Assembly (NCBI RefSeq): GCF_030812475.1
Contig: NZ_JAUSSR010000003.1
Coordinates: forward strand, 124,001-188,000
DNA length: 64,000 bases
Direction: 5' to 3'
Source: Pseudomonas lini
GTDB taxonomy: Bacteria > Pseudomonadota > Gammaproteobacteria > Pseudomonadales > Pseudomonadaceae
Shown: positions 59,046 to 64,000 of the stretch, in pieces
How positions within the stretch are numbered: the stretch's first letter is position 1
How the letters are laid out: each line of letters opens with the position of its first letter
Made by a program: the position numbers and the translations under genes
The notes under the pieces: generated by a model
Database searches by the model: none
What the model saw: the letters and a program-made list of their open reading frames with translations, nothing else
Told to the model about the DNA's origin: nothing

Positions 59046-59542
59046 TGCGGCAGATTCGTCCCATGGCGATCATCGATCGCAGCCGTGATCGCGATTTCAT
59101 GCGTGAAGCCCTGGCGCTCGCCGCCCAAGGTGCCGCGCTGGGCGAGGTGCCGGTGGGCGCGGTGCTGGTCCAGGACGGCGAGATCATCGGTCGCGGCTTC
59201 AACTGCCCGATCAGCGGCAACGACCCCAGCGCCCATGCCGAGATGGTCGCGATCCGCGCCGCCGCCCAGGCCGCGAGCAATTACCGTTTGCCCGGCAGCA
59301 CGCTCTACGTGACGCTTGAACCGTGCAGCATGTGCGCCGGTCTGATCGTGCATTCGCGGATTGCGCGGGTGGTGTATGGGGCGCTGGAGCCGAAGGCGGG
59401 GATTGTGCAGAGTCAGGGGCAGTTTTTTACCCAGGGTTTTTTGAATCACCGGGTGCTGTTTGAAGGCGGGGTGTTGGCGGAGGAATGCGGGGCGGTTTTA
59501 AGCGAGTTCTTCAAAGCCCGCCGCGCAAAACCCGCAGACTGA
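59045..59542 (+). CDS. tadA: tRNA-specific adenosine deaminase TadA
   Basis: A 165-residue deaminase making inosine at the wobble position of tRNA-Arg(ACG). Zinc and catalytic residues are in PSAHAEMVAIRAAAQ (His, Glu) and EPCSMCAGLIVHSRI (two Cys). The ATG at 59045 overlaps the oxidase stop; an alternative start lies six codons further (MAIIDRS). Confidence 0.95.
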   Translation: MRQIRPMAIIDRSRDRDFMREALALAAQGAALGEVPVGAVLVQDGEIIGRGFNCPISGNDPSAHAEMVAIRAAAQAASNYRLPGSTLYVTLEPCSMCAGLIVHSRIARVVYGALEPKAGIVQSQGQFFTQGFLNHRVLFEGGVLAEECGAVLSEFFKARRAKPAD

Positions 59543-59552
59543 ACACCAAACC

Positions 59553-59656
59553 TTTGTAGGAGCGAGCCTGCTCGCGATGGACTTGAAGGCGGCGCGATAA
59601 TCCAGACAGGACGCGTCATCGTTCACGTCCATCGCGAGCAGGCTCGCTCCCACAGG
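59553..59656. repeat. REPIN
   Basis: TTTGTAGGAGCGAGCCTGCTCGC left and GCGAGCAGGCTCGCTCCCACAG right, inverted, with a 55-bp spacer between convergent tadA and cmoB. Confidence 0.9.
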
Positions 59657-59685
59657 GGGATCTCCATTAGGGCGGAGATTGGGTT

Positions 59686-60642
59686 TTACTTGCGGGCGAC
59701 AATCACCGCCCGCATCGGCGCCGGCAAACCTTCAATCGTCTTGCTGTGATCCTCAGGATCAAGGAAATCGCTCAGCGACTGATACTTCATCCATTCCGTC
59801 CCACGCTGTTCCTCAACGCTGGTCGTGCTGACGTCCACACAGCGAACATCGCTGAACCCGGCACGCCGCAACCACAGCTCCAGCGCCGGCACCGAGGGCA
59901 GGAACCACACATTACGCATCTGCGCGTACCGATCTTCCGGGACCAGTACCTGCTGCCGATCGCCCTCGATCACCAGCGTCTCCAGCACCAGTTCACCGCC
60001 CTTGACCAGGCAGTCCTTCAGCGCCAGCAAGTGCTCGATCGGCGAGCGGCGGTGATAGAACACGCCCATGGAAAACACCGTGTCGAAGCCTTCCAGATTG
60101 GCCGGCAGATCCTCGAAGGGAAACGGCAGGTGCCAGGCATTGGGCTCGGACAGGTAGCGCTGAACCGCCTGGAACTGGCAGAAGAACAGCCAGTTCGGAT
60201 CGACGCCGATCACGCTGTCGGCACCGGCGCCGAGCATGCGCCACATGTAGTAGCCGTTGCCGCAGCCGACATCGAGGATGCGTTTGCCTTTTAGGTTCAA
60301 GTGCGGTGCGACCCGCGACCATTTCCAGTCCGAACGCCATTCGGTATCGACATGCACGCCGAACAGATCGAACGGCCCTTTACGCCACGGCGACAACCCC
60401 ATCAATGCGGTGCGCATCTGCACGCGGGTCCCATCGTCGCAATCGGTATCGAGCTTCAGGCCGTTCAATAAGTCGACTTCGCTCGGCTGGATCTTTGGCA
60501 AGGCGTCCAGCGCGCTCTGCCAACGCTCCAGGTCGCCATGACCCTTTTCCATTTTCTTGTCGAGTTGCGCCTGCAGGGTGTTGGCCCAGTCAGCCAGGGG
60601 GGTACCGGCCAGTCGGCGGGCGAGGGGGGACAGATCAATCAT
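59686..60642 (-). CDS. cmoB: tRNA U34 carboxymethyltransferase CmoB
   Basis: A 318-residue enzyme using carboxy-SAM to make cmo5U at the tRNA wobble base. The Rossmann motif [23 protein letters not shown] and the preceding [14 protein letters not shown] segment are characteristic. It overlaps cmoA by four bases downstream in the same operon. Confidence 0.96.
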   Translation of the reverse strand: MIDLSPLARRLAGTPLADWANTLQAQLDKKMEKGHGDLERWQSALDALPKIQPSEVDLLNGLKLDTDCDDGTRVQMRTALMGLSPWRKGPFDLFGVHVDTEWRSDWKWSRVAPHLNLKGKRILDVGCGNGYYMWRMLGAGADSVIGVDPNWLFFCQFQAVQRYLSEPNAWHLPFPFEDLPANLEGFDTVFSMGVFYHRRSPIEHLLALKDCLVKGGELVLETLVIEGDRQQVLVPEDRYAQMRNVWFLPSVPALELWLRRAGFSDVRCVDVSTTSVEEQRGTEWMKYQSLSDFLDPEDHSKTIEGLPAPMRAVIVARK

Positions 60643-61382
60643 GGCAAGGCAATCAACGAGGCAAAGTTAAGACACTGGAACCACGGCACGACTTTCGAGA
60701 ATCCGGCAGCCAGCAGGCGCTCGCGGTGTTCTTCGAGGCTGTCGGGCTTCATGACGTTTTCGATGGCGCTGCGCTTCTGGGCGATTTCCAGTTCGCTATA
60801 GCCGTTGGCGCGCTTGAAGGCCACGTGCAGGTCGGTGAGCAGCGCGTGTTCTTCGGGGTCGTTGAAGCGCAGCTTCTCCGACAGAATCAGCGCGCCGCCG
60901 GGCAGCAGCGACTGGCGGATGCGCGACAGCAACGCGGTGCGCTGGTCCGGGGCGATGAATTGCAGGGTGAAATTCAGCGCCACCACCGAAGCCGGCTGGA
61001 ACTGCAGGGCGAGGATGTCGCCTTCGATCACTTCGACGGGCAGCAACTCCTGGAACATCGAGTCCTGGCCGTTGAGGTACTCGCGGCAGCGCTCGACCAT
61101 GGCCGCGGAGTTATCCACAGCGATCACCCGGCAACCGTCGGTGCGCACATGGCGGCGCAAGGCCTGGGTCACGGCGCCGAGGGACGAGCCCAGGTCGTAG
61201 AGCACGCTGTTGGGCTGGGCGAACTGCGCGGCAAGCACGCCGAGGTTTTCGACGATGGTCGGATAACCCGGCACCGAGCGCTTGATCATGTCCGGGAACA
61301 CCCGCACCACGTCTTCATTGAAGGCGAAGTCGGGCACCTGGGCCAAAGGCTGGGCGAATAGGCGATCGGGTTCTTTGCTCAC
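60639..61382 (-). CDS. cmoA: Carboxy-S-adenosyl-L-methionine synthase CmoA
   Basis: A 247-residue enzyme making carboxy-SAM from SAM and prephenate. GTG at 61380-61382 (minus) gives (M)[20 protein letters not shown], the family N-terminus; a longer ATG frame would add unrelated residues. The motif [17 protein letters not shown] and the [13 protein letters not shown] block are diagnostic. It feeds CmoB, encoded next. Confidence 0.95.
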   Translation of the reverse strand: MSKEPDRLFAQPLAQVPDFAFNEDVVRVFPDMIKRSVPGYPTIVENLGVLAAQFAQPNSVLYDLGSSLGAVTQALRRHVRTDGCRVIAVDNSAAMVERCREYLNGQDSMFQELLPVEVIEGDILALQFQPASVVALNFTLQFIAPDQRTALLSRIRQSLLPGGALILSEKLRFNDPEEHALLTDLHVAFKRANGYSELEIAQKRSAIENVMKPDSLEEHRERLLAAGFSKVVPWFQCLNFASLIALP

Positions 61383-61503
61383 GGCGGTTCCAGCGGCTTG
61401 GGTGGAAAAGGCCGGCATTTTAGCCAAATTGACGGGGGGATGCGCGGGTTGTCTGATAAACCGGTGGGGTAGGTTCTGAGGTCTGTGTGTTCAGGAATAC
61501 CGC

Positions 61504-61597
61504 TTTCGCGAGCAAGCCCGCTCCCACAATGGTTCTGAGTCGGACACAGAAAATGTGTTCACTGAACAAAATGTGGGAGTGGGCTTGCTCGCGAAGG
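61504..61597. repeat. REPIN
   Basis: TTTCGCGAGCAAGCCCGCTC left and GTGGGAGTGGGCTTGCTCGCG right, inverted, upstream of cmoA and directly after the YhhN-family gene. Confidence 0.9.
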
Positions 61598-61599
61598 GT

Positions 61600-62235
61600 T
61601 CAGCGCGGTTTCTGAGTGAACGCCGAGGCTGTGATTCCCCATTGCCCCAGCCAATAGCTGAGGATAATGACGTAGGGCGCCGCATGGAACGGCGCAACAA
61701 ACCGATCGATACCGATCACGCTGTCGGAAAACACAAACGCTACCGCACCCGCCGCCGCCAACAGCGCCGAGCGTTTGGGCACGTCGCTGCCAAGGCGGGC
61801 CAGCGCTCTCCAGAGCATGGCGCTGATGGCCAGGCCATAGACGATCACCGGGACCAGCATGGAGCCGAGCCCATTGGCAATCAACATCCCCGGCAGCACC
61901 GCGCCGACGCCCAAAGCGACGATCAGCGGTACCGATGCCAACCGCCGACAATCACTCAAGTAAGCTTTCAGATAAGCCAGGTGGGCCAGCAAAAACGCCC
62001 CGAGGCCAAACACAAACAAATCCCCCGGCCACGCCAGCAACACATCGCCGAGCAGGGAGAGCATCAATCCAAGGCTGATCCAGCGTCGATACTCGCTGGG
62101 CGGTGCGTCGTGCAGCCAGCCGAGGAGGGCCAGCACCGGCAAGGGCTTCACCAACAGGCACAGCAACGTGGCGTGGACGCTCAGGCCGTAGAGAAATGTC
62201 ACCGCCCCCATCAGCGCCAGAATCAGCCAGCCCAT
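61600..62235 (-). CDS. Lysoplasmalogenase (YhhN/TMEM86 family membrane protein)
   Basis: A 211-residue membrane protein with seven to eight helices. The family segments LLVKPLPVLALLGWL, LGLMLSLLGDVLLAWPGD, FLLAHLAYLKAYL and VFSDSVIGIDRFVAPF are clear. Characterised homologues hydrolyse the vinyl-ether bond of lysoplasmalogens. It lies two bases from, and downstream of, the chagasin-like gene. Confidence 0.85.
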   Translation of the reverse strand: MGWLILALMGAVTFLYGLSVHATLLCLLVKPLPVLALLGWLHDAPPSEYRRWISLGLMLSLLGDVLLAWPGDLFVFGLGAFLLAHLAYLKAYLSDCRRLASVPLIVALGVGAVLPGMLIANGLGSMLVPVIVYGLAISAMLWRALARLGSDVPKRSALLAAAGAVAFVFSDSVIGIDRFVAPFHAAPYVIILSYWLGQWGITASAFTQKPR

Positions 62236-62237
62236 TA

Positions 62238-62630
62238 TCAGTTAACCGAGATCGCGCAATCGAAGGTCTCCACCGGCAGCACTTCCGGTGCCCAAGGCTG
62301 CTGGGACGTCAGGCGCAAGCGCCCGGTACCGTTGGCGAACGCCTGGAAGCGCCAGGTCGAAACCCCGGCAGCGCCCACCACGCCAGCGTCTTCCGGGTTG
62401 CTGTACACCTCGGGACCCAGCGCACGCAACACGCCACCGGCCGAGTCCTGGATCGCCCAGCGATAACCCGTGGTCGGGTTGCTCGGCAGGCTCAGGATCA
62501 GGGTCTGCCCGCTGTGCAGCTTCGCCGGGCATGCGCTTTGTTTTTCCACGGTCAGGTTCTGTTTCGGCTGCGTGGCGCAAGCGGCCAGCAAGGCGAGGGC
62601 GAGGGGGACCAACAGGCGGGTGGGGGACAT
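62238..62630 (-). CDS. Chagasin-like protease inhibitor lipoprotein (I42 family)
   Basis: A 130-residue lipoprotein with lipobox LLAACA (Cys18). The mature domain carries the I42 motifs LILSLPSNPTTGYRWAI (the NPTTGY loop), GVVGAAGVSTWRFQAFANGTG and QQPWAPEV, which wedge into the active site of papain-like cysteine proteases. It is likely in the outer-membrane inner leaflet or exposed to the periplasm. ATG 62628-62630 gives the signal peptide. Confidence 0.88.
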   Translation of the reverse strand: MSPTRLLVPLALALLAACATQPKQNLTVEKQSACPAKLHSGQTLILSLPSNPTTGYRWAIQDSAGGVLRALGPEVYSNPEDAGVVGAAGVSTWRFQAFANGTGRLRLTSQQPWAPEVLPVETFDCAISVN

Positions 62631-62760
62631 AGGGCGGTAGCTCCGGCGTTCACGACGAACGGCGAGCATAGCTGAAGATGAGACAAATTGTGACAAGAGC
62701 CGATTGGAAGAAAATGCTAACGCATCGGCTCTGGTGCGTGGGATAAAATCAAACCTGGCT

Positions 62761-63153
62761 TTATTCGCTGACGTCGATCTCACCGGCTATATTGCCTATT
62801 CGGCCAAACTCCAAATTAAAAGTTATACGATGTTTTTTAGTCGTGTTGTTAAGGATCGCATTGAACTTGCCAGACAGTGCGGATACTGTTCCAAGCTTGT
62901 CTTGGTATTGAACGTATCTCATCTTCCCATCCCCACCAAATATAAAATCCTGTTCCCCGGGTAGAGTGCTGGGGTCAATAAGCAACAGGAATATTCGACC
63001 TTCAAGCGAGCCTCTACCTATAGATCCCTCGATCTGCAGGTTACCTGGGGCAGAATCCACCAAAACTTTCTCGCTGTTGAATGTTTCAAAGTTGTCGCCT
63101 TTTGCGTTGAAGTAACCGGTAGCCGTTCTTTTAGTGGGTGATTCAGTGGTCAT
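62761..63153 (-). CDS. Hypothetical protein, 130 aa, low GC
   Basis: Starts MTTESPTKRTATGYFNAKGD with GAGG about a dozen bases upstream. It is predicted beta-rich (RIFLLLIDPSTLPGEQDFIFGGDGKMRYVQYQ; KKHRITFNLEFGRIGNIAGEIDV), soluble, without signal peptide. No family recognised. Its GC content is well below that of the neighbours, suggesting recent acquisition. Four tandem 9-bp repeats lie just upstream. Confidence 0.65.
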   Translation of the reverse strand: MTTESPTKRTATGYFNAKGDNFETFNSEKVLVDSAPGNLQIEGSIGRGSLEGRIFLLLIDPSTLPGEQDFIFGGDGKMRYVQYQDKLGTVSALSGKFNAILNNTTKKHRITFNLEFGRIGNIAGEIDVSE

Positions 63154-63626
63154 GTAATAGCCTCATTGTTAATTTGTTAATTTGTTAATTTGTTAATTGT
63201 TGTTTGGGGTGAGGTAAGTGTAATGCGAGGTGATGGGAGTGGATACTGTCAATTCTGTCAGTTGTTTAAAACCAATCGCGATAATAAATTAATTTCTAGG
63301 CACGATGCGAGAAACGGATTAACTGCCCGTTTTGTTTTTCAGGTAGAAAAAAACACGACTTCGGATATAGATTTACGGTTTTGTTAGTCTTGAAAGACTA
63401 CGCCCAATGTGCCGGAGTATTCTGGCGTTTTCAGACGAAGGCGTTTTTATTGTGCCAGGTGCAATGATCGACAAGATTTCTTCGTTCCTTGATATCCATG
63501 AGGTTTTCTCTTCAAGGGTGTCAGGTGCTTTAAGTTACAGGCTGCAACGGCGATGGAATACTGTTAGAACTAACAGGTTGTAAAAGACGTTGATTTTAAT
63601 GTATGTATTGTTGTTCGGCGAAAAAA
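63154..63626. other. AT-rich intergenic region between an orphan gene and lon
   Basis: More than 450 bp of low-GC sequence. It holds the tandem 9-bp repeats near its left end and no supported gene. A short plus-strand frame (63190-63387) lacks a ribosome site and any recognisable motif. Confidence 0.5.
63166..63202. repeat. Tandem 9-bp repeat, four copies
   Basis: TTGTTAATT repeated four times head to tail about 15-50 bp upstream of the 130-aa gene. Copy number of such a tract could change by slippage. Confidence 0.85.
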
Positions 63627-63629
63627 TAG

Positions 63630-63658
63630 TAATGGCCAGACAGCAAGTCTGGCCATTT
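63630..63658 (-). terminator. Terminator of the lon-type gene
   Basis: AATGGCCAGAC/GTCTGGCCATT, 11-bp perfect arms around AGCAA, followed on the minus strand by an AT-rich tail with a six-T run. It lies about 20 bp after the protease stop. Confidence 0.88.
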
Positions 63659-63676
63659 CAGTTGCGCTTGATCCGC

Positions 63677-64000
63677 TTAGAACAAGATCTTCGCCACATC
63701 CGCAAAGCGCTTGGCAAAGTGCACCGTTATCCCTTCCTTCAAATAATCCGGCAACTCCTCAAAGCTGCCGCGATTCGGCTCCGGCAGGATCAATTCGAAA
63801 ATCTTCTGCCGCCGCGCCGCAATGACTTTCTCACGCACCCCGCCTATCGGCAGGACATGCCCGGTCAGCGTCAGCTCGCCGGTCATGGCCACGCCTTTCT
63901 TCGGCGGTTGATTACGGGCCAGGGACAGCAGGGCGCTGGCCATGGTCACGCCCGCGCTCGGACCGTCTTTCGGGGTGGCGCCTTCTGGAACGTGCAGGTG
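63677..64000 (-). CDS. Lon-type ATP-dependent protease, C-terminal fragment
   Basis: The last 107 residues; the gene continues beyond the right edge. The catalytic dyad is visible: Ser in [18 protein letters not shown] and Lys in [15 protein letters not shown]. The tail [32 protein letters not shown] differs from housekeeping Lon and resembles the second Lon-like protease of pseudomonads (P. aeruginosa AsrA type). The paralogue assignment is tentative because the ATPase part is outside the window. Confidence 0.85.
   Translation of the reverse strand, partial: HLHVPEGATPKDGPSAGVTMASALLSLARNQPPKKGVAMTGELTLTGHVLPIGGVREKVIAARRQKIFELILPEPNRGSFEELPDYLKEGITVHFAKRFADVAKILF

Noticed and set aside
63190..63387. 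Small plus-strand ORF in the AT-rich gap before lon
   Set aside because: No ribosome site, no motif, and composition like non-coding DNA.

Overview
This window is a chromosomal segment of a fluorescent Pseudomonas, probably of the P. fluorescens group. The gene order queA-tgt-yajC-secD-secF, trmJ-cysE-iscRSUA-hscBA-fdx-iscX-ndk-rlmN-pilW-rodZ-ispG-hisS-yfgM-bamB-der and guaB-guaA is typical of the genus. Coding DNA is GC-rich, and most gaps carry paired, inverted REP elements (REPINs) of the 'GTAGGAGC...GCGAA' kind.

Layout. Positions 1-608 (minus) hold the end of an NAD-linked formate dehydrogenase cluster (fdsB, fdsG). Positions 1064-9200 are an accessory stretch beside tRNA-Leu(CAA) and queA. 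It contains small orphan genes, a DUF3077 gene with a coupled 38-codon leader ORF behind a multi-hairpin RNA leader, a three-gene toxin-antitoxin-like unit (31-aa ORF, XRE/ImmA-IrrE peptidase, DUF4411 PIN-like protein), and an AT-rich Gabija anti-phage pair (gajA-gajB). Positions 9315-14720 hold queuosine and Sec genes. Positions 15634-35551 are a dense core run: suhB, trmJ-cysE, the whole ISC iron-sulfur operon, ndk, rlmN, pilW, rodZ, ispG, hisS, yfgM, bamB, der, and the ybdL/yafV methionine-salvage pair. Then come leuA, an M23 peptidase, xseA, an IS110-family element inside a REP, a TauE/SafE permease, a frameshifted zinc-knuckle gene and guaBA.

Positions 47165-48940 hold a lipoprotein and a HicA-like/HTH gene pair with a palindromic operator. 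Positions 48951-57324 are a self-contained trehalose phosphotransferase system: TreR repressor, tandem operators, EIIBC permease, phosphotrehalase, LamB-like porin, EIIA-HPr-EI fusion and a small EIIB-like protein without the usual cysteine. The right end has a multicopper oxidase, tadA, cmoB-cmoA, a lysoplasmalogenase-like membrane protein, a chagasin-like lipoprotein, an orphan low-GC gene and the C-terminus of a Lon-type protease.

The most interesting observation is the IS110-family insertion. It has split a REP sequence, and the roughly 200-nt non-coding left end of the element folds into two stem-loops. The first carries AAGCCCG and GTGGGAG, which read as the left and right halves of the very REP site that was hit. 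The second carries short matches to the two ends of the element itself. This is what a bridge RNA of the IS621 type should look like, and target and guide can both be read from this window. The structured leader of the DUF3077 operon and the HicA-like/HTH pair are the other under-described elements.
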